DNA of 64,000 nucleotides from Variovorax paradoxus (GCF_030815975.1 NZ_JAUSXL010000002.1:3956501-4020500); one strand, 5' to 3'; counted from the first letter of the stretch, positions 22,012 to 34,215 are shown. A program made the numbers and translations. The notes: a model not told the origin generated them from the letters alone.

Positions 22012-22078
22012 GCCGTCGAATGTAGCGACTTGGGTACTTTGGCAGGTGGACCGGCGGCCAGAGCCATTGATGATTTCT

Positions 22079-22119
22079 GGCGCGGGCTTTGATGCGCGGC
22101 ACGCATCAAAGCCCGCGCC
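22079..22119. repeat. Perfect 18-bp inverted repeat between divergent MFS and parE genes
   Basis: Arms GGCGCGGGCTTTGATGCG (22079-22096) and its exact reverse complement (22102-22119) flank a 5-base loop. There is no T-run, and the site is between divergent genes, so a terminator is not expected. Could be an interspersed repeat, an operator, or a leader hairpin for the MFS transcript. Confidence 0.8.
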
Positions 22120-22176
22120 CTCCCGTGAACGCACAGCGTGCCTGTATGGGTATCCAGTCATTTCCGGGTGACTGAC

Positions 22177-22182
22177 TACAAT
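22177..22182 (+). promoter_or_regulatory. -10 element directly before parE start (leaderless candidate)
   Basis: TACAAT ends eight bases before the parE ATG (22191). No Shine-Dalgarno sequence is present; the expected transcription start falls at or within two bases of the ATG. Confidence 0.45.
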
Positions 22183-22190
22183 CCGCCCCC

Positions 22191-24188
<1,998 letters not shown>

Positions 24189-24214
24189 CCACCCTCGTGA
24201 AAATTCCAGATCTC

Positions 24215-25102
24215 ATGCGTCCCTTGCTCCTGGCCCTGCTGCTGTGCGCACAGCAGGGGCTGGCGCACGCCGCTGACGTCTACGGCTACATCGACAGCAA
24301 GGGCGTGGCGCACTTCGCATCGGAAAAGATCGACGAGCGCTACCAGGTCTTCTTTCGCCGCGGCCAGAGCTTCGACACCTCGCAGGGCATCGCGGCCTTC
24401 GGGCGCGGCGGGCGCAAGCCCGACGGCAAGGTGCCGCAGGCGTCGCAGACCTTGCTGGCCCTGTTCGAGGCCTCGCCAAGCTACAAGACCGCGAAGGTCG
24501 CGCTGCGCGATGCGGCGAGCAAGCATTCGATCGACTACGAACTGCTGCAGGCGCTGATCGCCACCGAATCGGGTTTCGATGCCCAGGCCGTTTCGCCCAA
24601 GGGTGCGATGGGACTCATGCAGCTCATGCCGGCCACCGCGCAGCGCTATGGCGTCGCGGCCGACAAGCGCAGCACCATCGAGAAAAAGCTGTTCGACCCG
24701 CGCATCAACATCGCCGCGGGCTCGCGCTACCTGCGCGACCTGATCGCGATGTTCCCCGGCCAGATCGAACTCGCCCTGGCCGCCTACAACGCCGGCGAGG
24801 GCGCGGTGCAGCGCGCGGGCAACAAGATCCCGAACTACAAGGAAACGCAGAACTACGTACAGACGGTGCTGCAGCTCTACGCCTACCTCAAGCCGTCGGC
24901 CGCGGGGGCGGCCTTGGCGGGCGGCGGCGGGCGCGGCGGCAAGACGCCGGGGCGCATCCGCATGGAGCTCACGGTGCCCAAGGGCGGCGCGATCGGCCGT
25001 GGCAACATGCCGCCCGATTCGCCCGGCGGCATGCCGGCCATGCCCGAAGGCCCCGGGCCATCGACGGTGCCGGACAGCAGCCCGGACGCACCGGTGTCCT
25101 GA
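24215..25102 (+). CDS. Lytic transglycosylase (SLT domain) with DUF4124-like N-terminus
   Basis: 295 residues: signal peptide (MRPLLLALLLCAQQGLAHA), an N-terminal DUF4124-like segment (DVYGYIDSKGVAHFA), then a transglycosylase SLT domain about 105-215 with catalytic Glu118 in IATESGFD, the GLMQLMPATA motif and NIAAGSRYL, ending in a Pro/Gly-rich tail. It cleaves peptidoglycan glycan strands in the periplasm. The ATG at 24215 is chosen at the signal peptide; an in-frame GTG at 24197 is also possible. Translation begins close after parE. Confidence 0.88.
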   Translation: MRPLLLALLLCAQQGLAHAADVYGYIDSKGVAHFASEKIDERYQVFFRRGQSFDTSQGIAAFGRGGRKPDGKVPQASQTLLALFEASPSYKTAKVALRDAASKHSIDYELLQALIATESGFDAQAVSPKGAMGLMQLMPATAQRYGVAADKRSTIEKKLFDPRINIAAGSRYLRDLIAMFPGQIELALAAYNAGEGAVQRAGNKIPNYKETQNYVQTVLQLYAYLKPSAAGAALAGGGGRGGKTPGRIRMELTVPKGGAIGRGNMPPDSPGGMPAMPEGPGPSTVPDSSPDAPVS

Positions 25103-25143
25103 TGGACCGCAAGCGCCTTTCCTTGCCGATGAAGGAGCCCTTC

Positions 25144-26265
25144 ATGCACCGTCGAAGCTTCGTTCTGGCGACTGCTGCCTGCGCGGTGGCCGGCGCTGCG
25201 CGCGCGCAGCACGCGGCCACGCACGACACGCTGCCGCCGGCGCCTTCGTCGAAAGAACCCTACGCGCGGCTGCAGGGCGGTGTTCCGCACCACATGACGC
25301 CCGAGCAGGAAGCCCAGCGCGTCACCGACAGCCCCGCGCCGGCCGGTCCCGCGGGGCGCTGGGTGCCGCGCGCGGCCCTGCCGATTCCGCGCAGCGAGAT
25401 GGCCTGGGCCACCGCGGCGCAGGGGCGCATGCATGTGGTCGGCGGCTATGGCGAAGGCGCGGTCAACCGCGACTACCACCACATCTATGACCCGAAGGCC
25501 GACCGCTGGCTCGACGGCGCACCGCTGCCGCGCGGCGCCAACCACGTGGCGGTGGCGGCCGATGGCGACCGCGTCTACGCCCTGGGCGGCTTCGTCGAAC
25601 AGAACCGCCGCTCCGACACCAACGCCTACGTCTACGAGATCGCGGCCAACCGCTGGACCGCCATCGCACCGCTGCCGCGCCCGCGTGGCGCGGCCGCCGC
25701 GGTGATGCAGGGCGGCGCGCTGCACTTGATCGGCGGCGCCTCCGAGCCTGCCGCGGAACGCGCGAGCGTGGGCTGGCACGAGGTCTACGACCCCAAGGCC
25801 GATCGCTGGTCCTCCGCCAAGCCGCTGCCCGGCGCGCGCGACCACGTGGGCTGCGTGGCGCACGGCGGCCAGATCCACGTGATCGGCGGGCGCTTCAACA
25901 CCTTCGAATACAACACCGACCTGCATCACGTCTACCTGCCCGCGCGCGACACCTGGGAGCTGCGTGCGCCGCTGCCCACCGCGCGTTCAGGCCACGGCCT
26001 CGTGGTGTACCGCGGCCGCTTCTTCGCCATGGGCGGAGAGGGCGGTTTCCTGGTGGGCGGCGTGCCGCGCCAGGCCAAGGTGTTCGGCCAGATGGAAAGC
26101 TACGATCCCGCGGCCGACACCTGGCAGCGCCATGCGCCGATGACCACGCCGCGCCATGCGGTGGGCGCCGCGGTGATCGGCGACTGGATCTATGTGGCCG
26201 GCGGCGGCGCGGTGCTCGGCGGCGCCGTGCAGTCCGCGGTGCACGAGGCTTTCACTTTGGGCTGA
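25144..26265 (+). CDS. Kelch-repeat protein with twin-arginine signal
   Basis: 373 residues: N-terminus [16 protein letters not shown] with a double Arg before a hydrophobic core, as in Tat or Sec signals, then about six kelch blades marked by double Gly ([47 protein letters not shown]) with Trp spacing. Kelch propellers are usually binding or sugar-oxidase-like domains; no galactose-oxidase copper ligands were recognised. The ATG at 25144 has AAGGAG seven bases upstream; an earlier ATG overlapping the previous stop (25102) is less likely. It lies between two topoisomerase IV genes. Confidence 0.82.
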   Translation: MHRRSFVLATAACAVAGAARAQHAATHDTLPPAPSSKEPYARLQGGVPHHMTPEQEAQRVTDSPAPAGPAGRWVPRAALPIPRSEMAWATAAQGRMHVVGGYGEGAVNRDYHHIYDPKADRWLDGAPLPRGANHVAVAADGDRVYALGGFVEQNRRSDTNAYVYEIAANRWTAIAPLPRPRGAAAAVMQGGALHLIGGASEPAAERASVGWHEVYDPKADRWSSAKPLPGARDHVGCVAHGGQIHVIGGRFNTFEYNTDLHHVYLPARDTWELRAPLPTARSGHGLVVYRGRFFAMGGEGGFLVGGVPRQAKVFGQMESYDPAADTWQRHAPMTTPRHAVGAAVIGDWIYVAGGGAVLGGAVQSAVHEAFTLG

Positions 26266-26314
26266 GCGCAAAAAAAGCGCACGGCCCGCAACCGTTTCTC
26301 TTTCTCTCTTCTCC

Positions 26315-28711
26315 ATGGATTCCCAACCTCCGCTCGATCTCCAGGGTCCCACCGACGGCGACACCACCCTCACGCTGGCCGACTACGCACAGACCGCCTA
26401 CCTCGAATACGCGCTCAGCGTGGTCAAGGGCCGCGCGCTGCCCGACGTGTCCGACGGCCAGAAGCCGGTGCAGCGGCGCATCCTCTATTCGATGTCGCGC
26501 ATGGGCCTGGGCTTCGGCGGCACCAACGGCACCGTGGGCGCCAAGCCCGTCAAGAGCGCGCGCGTGGTCGGCGACGTGCTCGGCCGCTTCCATCCGCACA
26601 GCGACCAGGCCGCCTACGACGCGCTGGTGCGCATGGCGCAAGATTTTTCGCAGCGCTATCCGCTGGTCGATGGCCAGGGCAACTTCGGCAGCCGCGACGG
26701 CGACGGTGCCGCGGCCATGCGCTACACCGAAGCGCGCCTGGCCCGCATCACCAGCCTGCTGCTCGACGAGATCGACGAAGGCACGGTCGACTTCATTCCC
26801 AACTACGACGGCAGCACCCAGGAACCGCGCCTTTTGCCCGCGCGCCTGCCTTTCACGCTGCTCAACGGCGCGAGCGGCATTGCGGTCGGCTTGGCCACCG
26901 AAATCCCGAGCCACAACCTGCGCGAGATTGCCGATGCCTGCGTGGCGCTGATCAAGTCGAACGGCAAGCTCAGCGAAGAAGAGCTCTTGCAGCTGGTGCC
27001 CGGCCCCGATTACCCTGGCGGCGCGCAGATCATCAGCGGCCCGGCCGACATTGCCGACGCCTACCGCACCGGCCGCGGTTCATTGAAGGTGCGCGCGCGC
27101 TGGAAGATCGAAGACCTCGCGCGCGGCCAGTGGCAGCTGGTGGTCAACGAGCTTCCGCCCGGCGTCAGCACGCAGAAAGTGCTCGAGGAAATCGAGGAAA
27201 TCACCAATCCGAAGGTGAAGGCCGGCAAGAAGGCCCTGAGCGCCGACCAGACCCAGCTCAAGGCCGCGATGCTGTCGGTGCTCGACGTGGTGCGCGACGA
27301 GTCCAGCAAGGACGCGGCCGTGCGCCTGGTGTTCGAGCCCAAGACCTCGCGCATCAGCCAGGAAGAATTCATCACCACGCTGCTCGCGCAGACTTCGCTC
27401 GAAACCTCCTCGCCGATCAATCTCACGATGGTGGGCATCGACGGCAAGCCTACGCAGAAATCGCTGCGCCAGATGCTCAACGAGTGGATCGCGTTCCGCG
27501 AGGTCACGGTCGAGAAGCGCTCGCGGCATCGGCTCAACAAGGTGCTCGAGCGCATCCACATCCTCGAGGGGCGGCAGCTGGTGCTGCTCAACATCGACGA
27601 GGTGATTGCGATCATCCGCGCGGCAGAGGACCCGAAGGCTGCGCTCATTGCGCGCTTCGATCTCAGCGAACGCCAGGCCGAGGACATCCTTGAAATCCGC
27701 CTGCGCCAACTCGCGCGGCTCGAAGCCATCAAGATCGAGCAGGAACTCAAGGGCCTGCGCGACGAGCAGAAGAAGCTCGAAGACATCCTCGGCAGCCCGG
27801 CCGCGCTGCGCCGCCTGCTGGTGAAGGAAATCGAGTCCGACGCCAAGACCTTCGACGACCCGCGCCGCACGCTGATCCAGGCCGAGAAGCGCGCCGTGGC
27901 CGAAGTGAAGGTGGTCGACGAGCCCGTGACCGTGATCGTCTCGCAGAAGGGCTGGGTGCGGGCGCAGAAGGGTTGGGCGAGCGAGAAGGCGGCCGGCAAC
28001 GGAAACGGCGCGGTGCCCGAGTACAGCTTCAAGTCCGGCGACGCGCTCTACGGCGCCTTCGAATGCCGCAGCGTCGACACGCTGCTGGTGTTCGGTAGCG
28101 CGAAGGACAAGTCGGTGCGCGTCTACACCGTGCCTGTGGCCTCTCTGCCCGGTGCGCGCGGCGACGGCCAGCCCGTGACCACGCTGATCGAACTCGATGC
28201 CGGCACGCATGTCACGCACTTCTTTGCGGGCCCCGTGGGCGCGAGCGTGCTGCTGGCCAACACCGGCGGCTATGGCTTCATCGCCACCGTCGAGAACATG
28301 ATGTCGCGCCAGCGCGGCGGCAAGGCCTTCATCGACGTGGGCGAGGGCGAGCAGCTCTGCCGCCCTTCGCTGGTGGGCGGCGCGAGCGGCGCGGAGCCGA
28401 TGCCGGCCGCCACGCACGTGGCCTGCGCCTCGACCGGCGGGCGCATCCTGACCTTCGACATCGCCGAGCTCAAGAGCTTGCCCAAGGGCGGCCGCGGCCT
28501 CACGCTGATCGACCTGGAAGCGAAGGACACCCTGGCGGGTGCTGCGGCCTACACGCGCAGCGTGAAGATCGAAGGCATCGGCCGCGGCGGCAAGGAGCGC
28601 GACGAGACGCTGGAAATCCGCACACTCAACAACGCGCGCGGCAGCCGTGCGCGCAAGGGCAAGGCGGCCGACCTGGGCTTCAAGCCGACGAGCATCGTGC
28701 GGGTGCTGTGA
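26315..28711 (+). CDS. parC: DNA topoisomerase IV subunit A
   Basis: 798 residues. The catalytic tyrosine is Tyr137 in MRYTEARL, preceded by the winged-helix region with [10 protein letters not shown] and FHPHSD. The tail is short and lacks the GyrA-box Q(R/K)RGGKG, although KAFIDVGEG and RQRGGKAF occur in a gyrase-like beta-pinwheel region; the overall length and linkage to parE indicate ParC. Works with ParE in decatenation. Confidence 0.95.
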   Translation: MDSQPPLDLQGPTDGDTTLTLADYAQTAYLEYALSVVKGRALPDVSDGQKPVQRRILYSMSRMGLGFGGTNGTVGAKPVKSARVVGDVLGRFHPHSDQAAYDALVRMAQDFSQRYPLVDGQGNFGSRDGDGAAAMRYTEARLARITSLLLDEIDEGTVDFIPNYDGSTQEPRLLPARLPFTLLNGASGIAVGLATEIPSHNLREIADACVALIKSNGKLSEEELLQLVPGPDYPGGAQIISGPADIADAYRTGRGSLKVRARWKIEDLARGQWQLVVNELPPGVSTQKVLEEIEEITNPKVKAGKKALSADQTQLKAAMLSVLDVVRDESSKDAAVRLVFEPKTSRISQEEFITTLLAQTSLETSSPINLTMVGIDGKPTQKSLRQMLNEWIAFREVTVEKRSRHRLNKVLERIHILEGRQLVLLNIDEVIAIIRAAEDPKAALIARFDLSERQAEDILEIRLRQLARLEAIKIEQELKGLRDEQKKLEDILGSPAALRRLLVKEIESDAKTFDDPRRTLIQAEKRAVAEVKVVDEPVTVIVSQKGWVRAQKGWASEKAAGNGNGAVPEYSFKSGDALYGAFECRSVDTLLVFGSAKDKSVRVYTVPVASLPGARGDGQPVTTLIELDAGTHVTHFFAGPVGASVLLANTGGYGFIATVENMMSRQRGGKAFIDVGEGEQLCRPSLVGGASGAEPMPAATHVACASTGGRILTFDIAELKSLPKGGRGLTLIDLEAKDTLAGAAAYTRSVKIEGIGRGGKERDETLEIRTLNNARGSRARKGKAADLGFKPTSIVRVL

Positions 28712-28899
28712 TGGGCGGCATCGACATCAGCATCATCGGCCTCGTGATTGCGGTGGTCACGGGCCTGGCCAGCTTCTGGTTCGGCCGGCGCATGCGCCTG
28801 CAGCGCGGGGCCAAGCAGCGCGAGAAGGATCGCATCGCGGCGCAGGCCATCGAGACCCGGCAGCAGCGCCGGGCGCGCGAGCGCAAGGAGCGCGGCTAA
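28711..28899 (+). CDS. Small membrane protein after parC
   Basis: 62 residues: one transmembrane segment (about 5-24, DISIIGLVIAVVTGLASFWFG) and a very basic Arg/Lys/Gln-rich cytoplasmic tail (RQQRRARERKERG). Its ATG overlaps the parC stop by one base, so it is translationally coupled. No function is assigned; a bitopic protein with a nucleic-acid-like basic tail next to topoisomerase IV is suggestive but unproved. Confidence 0.65.
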   Translation: MGGIDISIIGLVIAVVTGLASFWFGRRMRLQRGAKQREKDRIAAQAIETRQQRRARERKERG

Positions 28900-28911
28900 G
28901 GTCCGTTCACC

Positions 28912-30036
28912 TCAGTGCAGGCCCTGCCACCAGCGCTCGTTGGTGCGCGCCTTGCCCACTGTCAGCACTTCGCCGATCACCGGCGTGGCGAGTTCGATCT
29001 TCTTCGCCTCTGAAAGGTCGGCAATGCGGTCCAGCGGATCGTGCCAGGTGTGAAAGGCGAGGTCGAAGGTGGTGTTGTGCACCGAATAGAGCACCTTGCC
29101 GCGCAGGTCTTCGAAGGCCTGCACGCTCTGCTCGGGCGTCATGTGAACGGCAGGCCAGTAGGCGTCGTAGGCGCCGTTTTCCATCAGCGCCAGGTCGAAG
29201 CCGCCGAAGCGCTCGCCGATCTGCTTGAAGCCCGGAAAGTAGCCCGAGTCGCCGCTGTAGAAGATGCGCTGGCCGCCGCTTTGCACCACCCATGAAGCCC
29301 ACAGCGTGCGGTCGCGGTCGGTCAGCGTGCGGCCCGAGAAGTGCTGTGCCGGCGTGGCGGTGAGCTTCACGCCGTCGTGTTCGCCGCCCTGCCACCAGTC
29401 GAGTTCGGTCACGCGTTCCGCGGGCACGCCCATGGCCACCAGCCGCGCGCGCACGCCCAGCGGCACGAAGTAGTGCTGCACGCGCTGCGCGAGGTACTCG
29501 ATGGTGGCCACGTCGAGGTGGTCGTAGTGGTCGTGCGAGAGGATCAGACCTTCGATGGGCGGCAACTGCTCGAGCGTGAGCGGCGGCTTGTGAAAGCGCT
29601 TGGGGCCCGCCCAGGTGAACGGCGACGCGCGCTCGCTGAACACGGGGTCGATCAACCAGTACTTGCCGTGAAGCTTCAGCAGGTGCGACGAATGGCCGAG
29701 CCGCACCACGTGGTTGGCCTGGGGGTCGAGCGCTTCCAGGTCGGCCGTGGCCAGCATGCGCACCGGAATCGGGTCGACCGGCACGGTGCCCACCTTGTCG
29801 CCGACGATGAAGCGCGTCCAGATCCGCCAGCCGCTGGCCGAGGGCAGGACGTCCGGGTTCGCCATGTTCTGGAAGTTGCAGCCCTTGAACTGCGGCGATG
29901 CGTCGTAGCGCGCCTCGCACCCGCTGTTGCTGGCGCAGCCCGCGACCAGCGCGCAGCTGGCCGCGAAGAGCGAACTGCCGTAACTGCGAAGGCGGCGCTT
30001 CAGAAAAGAAATTGAGAGGCGGGCGGCGTCGTTCAT
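28912..30036 (-). CDS. MBL-fold lipoprotein (NAPE-PLD/UlaG-like)
   Basis: 374 residues with a lipobox (LVAGC, Cys34) and an MBL domain carrying HDHYDH at residues 168-173, YSGDSGYF, and a His in VHMTPEQS. Similar to bacterial NAPE-PLD-like metallo-hydrolases, which are anchored or periplasmic. It has extra Cys residues after the lipobox (SNSGCEAR, KGCNFQ). The ATG at 30036 gives the signal peptide; the frame continues far upstream on the minus strand but that is shadow of other genes. Confidence 0.85.
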   Translation of the reverse strand: MNDAARLSISFLKRRLRSYGSSLFAASCALVAGCASNSGCEARYDASPQFKGCNFQNMANPDVLPSASGWRIWTRFIVGDKVGTVPVDPIPVRMLATADLEALDPQANHVVRLGHSSHLLKLHGKYWLIDPVFSERASPFTWAGPKRFHKPPLTLEQLPPIEGLILSHDHYDHLDVATIEYLAQRVQHYFVPLGVRARLVAMGVPAERVTELDWWQGGEHDGVKLTATPAQHFSGRTLTDRDRTLWASWVVQSGGQRIFYSGDSGYFPGFKQIGERFGGFDLALMENGAYDAYWPAVHMTPEQSVQAFEDLRGKVLYSVHNTTFDLAFHTWHDPLDRIADLSEAKKIELATPVIGEVLTVGKARTNERWWQGLH

Positions 30037-30234
30037 GGGCTGCGGTGTCGTGGTGTTTTTGCGGCGCGAGCTTAGCCGGCGCACCGCCGCCAATGGTTTC
30101 AGCGGCAGAAACATTCGGCGCACAGGGGCATTTCTGAGCCGCTCGTCGTATGCCATGCGTTCTATGGCCTGAGGCGGCACCGCGCGGCACACTGAAAAGC
30201 CCGCGTCCCGCGGCTTCGAGGAGGCGACCACACC

Positions 30235-31827
30235 ATGAGCAGCAACCGCTATCCCATCATCTACGTGCGCGGCTACGCCATGACCGAAGCCGAGCGCGAC
30301 GACACCGCCGCCGATCCGTTCTGCGGCTTCAACGTGGGCTCCACCGTCTACCGCGCCACCGTGAAGAAGGATGCGCCGGCGCAGAAGTTCGTCTTCGAAT
30401 CCCCGGTGGTGCGGCTCCTGGCCGACTACCAGTACCAGAGCGTCTATCAGAACGGCCTGGACATCCTCGACAACGACTGGAAGCCTTCGCCCGACGAAAC
30501 CGGCAAGGACGTGGACGGCATTCCGGCCGCGTCGATCGTCATCTACCGCTACTACGACAGCGGCTCGGAACTGCTCGGCGACGGCAAGTCGCGCGACGTG
30601 AAGATCTACGCGCAGGGCCTCGCCAAGCTGATCCTTCGCGTACGCGACCTGGTGGCGCTGCGCGAGGGGCCTGCTTTCTCGGCGGATGGCTTCCGCTGCT
30701 ACCTGGTGGCGCATTCGATGGGCGGGCTGGTGGTGCGGGCCTTCCTGCAGAACCCGGCGCTCGGCGATGCGGCGGCGCGTGCCTGCGTCGACAAGGTGTT
30801 CACCTACGCCACGCCGCACAACGGCATCGACATGGGCGGCGTCAACGTGCCGGGCTGGCTCACGGCCAACGAGATGAACACCTTCAACCGCGAGCGGATG
30901 TCGGAGTTCCTGGACACGGCGCCGGTCGAGGGCCGCATGGACTACCTGCCGGCCGCCGCGTTTCCGGCCGAACGTTTCTTCTGCATGGTGGGCTCCAACC
31001 GCGGCGACTACGAGGCCGCCAAGGGCCTCTCGCGCATGTTCGCGGGCCATGGCAGCGACGGGCTGGTGCGCATCGAGAACGCCTCGCTCTGGTCCATCGA
31101 CGATGCGAAGCGCAGCAAGCCGGTGGCCACGGCCTACGCCTTTCGTTCGCACTCGGGCTACTTCGGCATCGTCAATTCCGAGGAGGCCTACCAGAACCTC
31201 GTGCGCTTCCTGTTCGGCGACGTGCGCGTCGATCTCTGGTTCGAGGTCGATGGCGTGACCCTGCCGCCCGATCTGCCCAAGGATGCCGATGTCGACGCGC
31301 TCTACCAGGTCGAGCTGCTGGCCGCGCCGCGCGGCAAGCGCTGGTACCTGAGCCGGCGCGTGGCCGAAGAGGATTCGCCGGCCTGCCGCACGCACAAGGA
31401 ACTGACCGACCCGGAAAAGCCCGAGCGCCGCTCGATCTATCTCTCGACCGTGTTCCTTGCCAACAAGGCGCGCGTGAAGCAGGACCGGCCGACGCTGGCC
31501 TATGCCATGACGCTGGGCGTGCGCGTGCCCGACTACCAGGTGAACAAGAAGTTCTGGCTCGACGGCCACTACGAAGGCAGTTCGCTGTTCCGCGACACGC
31601 TGGTGATCGAGATTGCGCCGCCCCCGGCCGGCGACCCGGCGCAGAACTGGAACGTGAAGTACGGCTGGCAGACCGACACCGCGGGGCAGGCCTCGCTGCC
31701 GATGAGCCCCAAGCAGCTGGCCGACGGCAAGCTGCAGTTCGTCGTGCCGCTTTCGAGCCTGGGCGCGGCACCGGCTGCGCCCGGCATCAGCGGCAAGGTG
31801 CGGCTCGAGGTGAGCGCCTGGAGTTGA
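30235..31827 (+). CDS. Lipase/esterase-like alpha/beta hydrolase
   Basis: 530 residues. The nucleophile elbow is AHSMGG with Ser161, inside a PGAP1/lipase-type context (CYLVAHSMGGLVVRAFLQNP), and an early YPIIYVRGYAM oxyanion-type strand. A His in FRSHSGYFGIVNSEE is a likely triad member. The C-terminal half (from about 340) is a separate beta-rich region. No signal peptide is present, so it is probably cytosolic. A GAGGA lies upstream of the ATG. Substrate unknown. Confidence 0.82.
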   Translation: MSSNRYPIIYVRGYAMTEAERDDTAADPFCGFNVGSTVYRATVKKDAPAQKFVFESPVVRLLADYQYQSVYQNGLDILDNDWKPSPDETGKDVDGIPAASIVIYRYYDSGSELLGDGKSRDVKIYAQGLAKLILRVRDLVALREGPAFSADGFRCYLVAHSMGGLVVRAFLQNPALGDAAARACVDKVFTYATPHNGIDMGGVNVPGWLTANEMNTFNRERMSEFLDTAPVEGRMDYLPAAAFPAERFFCMVGSNRGDYEAAKGLSRMFAGHGSDGLVRIENASLWSIDDAKRSKPVATAYAFRSHSGYFGIVNSEEAYQNLVRFLFGDVRVDLWFEVDGVTLPPDLPKDADVDALYQVELLAAPRGKRWYLSRRVAEEDSPACRTHKELTDPEKPERRSIYLSTVFLANKARVKQDRPTLAYAMTLGVRVPDYQVNKKFWLDGHYEGSSLFRDTLVIEIAPPPAGDPAQNWNVKYGWQTDTAGQASLPMSPKQLADGKLQFVVPLSSLGAAPAAPGISGKVRLEVSAWS

Positions 31828-31884
31828 AGGAAGCGGCGACGGCGTCATACTCGGGGTGGTCCAGGGTCCTGCTTTCCACTCCCA

Positions 31885-32415
31885 ATGAAAACTGCCGTTC
31901 TCGTCATCGACATGCAGCGTGGCCTCTATGACGACCTGCCGCGTCCCCACGAAGCCGCCGAGGTCGCGCAGCGGGTCAATGCCCTCGCCGGGCGTGCCCG
32001 TGCCGCGGGCGTGACGGTGGCTTTCATCCAGCACGAGAACGCCGTCGACCTCGAATTCGATTCCGAGCGATGGCAGCTTTCCAGCGCGCTGGAGGTCGAT
32101 TCGGGCGACACCAAGATCCGCAAGACCACGCCCGACTCGTTCCTGCGCACACCGCTCGAAGCGTGGCTGACCGGGCATGGAGTGCAGCGCGTGGTGATCT
32201 GCGGCTACTCGTCGGAGTTCTGCGTGGACACCACCACGCGCCGCGCCGCCGCGCTGGGCTACGAGGTCGTGCTCGCGGCCGACGCGCACACCTCGCACGA
32301 CAAGCCACACGCCACGGGCGCGTTCATTCGCGCCCACCACAACACCACGCTGTCGGACATCACCAGCTTTGGCGTGCCGATCCGCGCCGTGGCCTCGGCC
32401 GACATCGCGTTCTGA
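31885..32415 (+). CDS. Isochorismatase-family cysteine hydrolase
   Basis: 176 residues with the cysteine hydrolase triad: Asp9 (VLVIDMQ), Lys80 (IRKTTPDSF) and Cys113 (SSEFCVDTT), followed by the cis-peptide region (ICGYSSEF). The family includes nicotinamidases and other amidohydrolases; the surroundings do not identify the substrate. It sits about 60 bp after the lipase gene, possibly in one transcript, and its stop abuts the converging CorA-like gene. Confidence 0.88.
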   Translation: MKTAVLVIDMQRGLYDDLPRPHEAAEVAQRVNALAGRARAAGVTVAFIQHENAVDLEFDSERWQLSSALEVDSGDTKIRKTTPDSFLRTPLEAWLTGHGVQRVVICGYSSEFCVDTTTRRAAALGYEVVLAADAHTSHDKPHATGAFIRAHHNTTLSDITSFGVPIRAVASADIAF

Positions 32416-34140
32416 TCAGTCCGCCCCCGGCCGCCACACCCGCGCGAGCGCGGCCAGCTTGCCCTTGAAGCTCAGGCGGTCGTTCGACAGCGCATCGATG
32501 AAGTCCGACAGCCGCTGCGACTTCACCATCGTGTAGATCGTGAGCCAGGTCGTGAAGACGAACACCACGCCGAACCAGAGCGCCTTGCGCCACAGCGGCG
32601 CGTCGGCCTCGGCCAGCAGGTTCATGCCCAGGAAGCCCGTCGTCACCGTGCCGATCAGGCCGAACAGCGTGACCACCGTGAGCCGCACCACAGTGCTGGC
32701 CTGCCGGCGCAGGCTGTCGGCGTCGAGATACGTGTTCATGTCGGCGATGCGCGCCTTGACCTCGTCGTAGAGCGGATCGAGCCCGAGGTGCGTGGTGCAC
32801 ATGCGCGAGAGCGCGCGCACCTGCGCCTGCTCCGAGATCTCGTGGAACCAGTAACGGTGCGTGAAGCGCAGGAAGCGCTCGAAGCTCGCGCGGATCGCGC
32901 GCTTGAACTGCTTCACGCTCGGTGTGCTGTGGATGTCGAGCCGCTTGAGCGCCTCGACCAGCTGGTCCGAGAACATCAGCAGCGCCGCCTTCTGGAAATG
33001 CGCGATCAGGAACAGCAGGAAGTGCTGGTGGCGGAACTGCGCGAGCACGCCGCGGTCGCGGCAGCAGAAGAATTCCGAGCGCGCATCGCCCACCACGATC
33101 AGCGCATGGCCGTTGCACAGGTAGCGCGTGTTCGGCGCCGCGCCGGCATCGACCCAGAAGCGGTCGTAGCAATAGCGGTGCTCGAAGTCGGCCAGGTGCT
33201 GCTGTGCGTAGGGCAGGTGGGCATGCTGCGCCGCATCGGCTTCGGCCGCGCCGGTGACGAGCCCGAGCCGGATGAAGTCGTTGCGCGAGAGGCGCTTCGG
33301 ATCATCGAGCGAAAGGTAGGCCATCACCGGCATGCGGTAGTACTCGATCTGCCGGTAGCGCAGCACGCCGGGGTCTTCGGAATGGTCGCTCACCAGCGGC
33401 TGCATCAGATAAGCCCAGTGGGCCGAGATGCGCGGCGCGCGGTGCTGGGCCACGTGCGAGAGGAAGGCTTCGCGCTGCTGCGCATCCGACCGTGCGAGCA
33501 CGCTGCCGTCGGCGGCCAGCCATTCGACGCTGGCCATGCAATGCAGCGCGCCGCCCTCGGCGTTCCAGCCCGCGGGGTAGGCGCGGCCGAAGCGATAGAG
33601 CAGGTCTTGCGCCTGCGCGAGGCTCAGGTGATCCGCACCGACCTCGAGGTTGAGCAGCACCACGTCGATGTCGAAGAAGAAGTACAGGTCGCAATGCACC
33701 ACGTCGAGCGTGATCGGCGCGTCGCCGGCCTGCGGCACCACGCGCACGGCCGCAACGTCGTGGCGGCGGAAGATGCGCATCGGTGAATCGCCGTCGCTGC
33801 CGATGTCCGCGCCGTCCTTGTTCTTCGAGCGGCCCTCGCCATAGAGGAAGCGCTGCACGTACGGCAGGAAGCTCACGAACTCGTTGTAGTGCCGCTCGTG
33901 AAAGCGGCTGCTGTCGCCGGTGTATTCGTCGATCTCTTCGCGCCAGGGCGAGGCATCGCCCATCTCGCGCAGCACATGCCAGGGAGCGTGGTGCGCGGGC
34001 TTGGCATCGGGGGCCGGCACCAGCCGCAGGGGCCAGAGCAGGGCCTGCCTGAAATGCTGCACGGCAGGCGCTGCGGAAGTGCCGGTAGCGGCGGATGCGA
34101 TGGCCTCTGCGGCCACGGTGGCCTCGGTTGTATTCGGCAT
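32416..34140 (-). CDS. CorA-like magnesium/divalent-cation transporter family protein
   Basis: 574 residues, longer than typical CorA. The C-terminal end carries two transmembrane segments (about 490-510 and 518-545) with the family motif GMN in FLGMNLLAEAD. The large N-terminal region is soluble and includes FDIDVVLLNLEVG and a long helical stretch near 410-470 as in CorA-type cytoplasmic funnels. Transport of Mg2+ or another divalent ion is inferred; the enlarged soluble domain suggests a divergent subgroup. Confidence 0.72.
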   Translation of the reverse strand: MPNTTEATVAAEAIASAATGTSAAPAVQHFRQALLWPLRLVPAPDAKPAHHAPWHVLREMGDASPWREEIDEYTGDSSRFHERHYNEFVSFLPYVQRFLYGEGRSKNKDGADIGSDGDSPMRIFRRHDVAAVRVVPQAGDAPITLDVVHCDLYFFFDIDVVLLNLEVGADHLSLAQAQDLLYRFGRAYPAGWNAEGGALHCMASVEWLAADGSVLARSDAQQREAFLSHVAQHRAPRISAHWAYLMQPLVSDHSEDPGVLRYRQIEYYRMPVMAYLSLDDPKRLSRNDFIRLGLVTGAAEADAAQHAHLPYAQQHLADFEHRYCYDRFWVDAGAAPNTRYLCNGHALIVVGDARSEFFCCRDRGVLAQFRHQHFLLFLIAHFQKAALLMFSDQLVEALKRLDIHSTPSVKQFKRAIRASFERFLRFTHRYWFHEISEQAQVRALSRMCTTHLGLDPLYDEVKARIADMNTYLDADSLRRQASTVVRLTVVTLFGLIGTVTTGFLGMNLLAEADAPLWRKALWFGVVFVFTTWLTIYTMVKSQRLSDFIDALSNDRLSFKGKLAALARVWRPGAD

Positions 34141-34201
34141 CGCGCGAGTGTAGGCAGAAGGGCTGTCAAAAGGCTGACCTAGGGAAATCCCTGGCTTGGT
34201 C

Positions 34202-34215
34202 TGAAACCGGTTTCA
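34202..34215. promoter_or_regulatory. PtxS-type LacI-family operator
   Basis: Perfect 14-bp palindrome TGAAACCGGTTTCA, with the central CCGG and TGAAA arms, immediately upstream of a TATAAG -10-like hexamer (34216-34221) and 60 bp before the first permease ATG. It is identical to the operator described for PtxS of Pseudomonas, the repressor of 2-ketogluconate genes. A PtxS-like LacI gene ends the same cluster (40097-41122). A separate small palindrome AGGGAaaTCCCT is at 34181-34192. Confidence 0.8.

Noticed and set aside
26192..26314. N-terminal extension of ParC into the kelch gene
   Set aside because: It overlaps the end of the kelch gene and is not conserved; ParC starts at 26315.
28912..32340. 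The minus-strand frame of the MBL lipoprotein extended to 1142 codons
   Set aside because: The protein begins at the signal peptide (30036); upstream residues are antisense to the lipase and hydrolase genes and resemble no protein.
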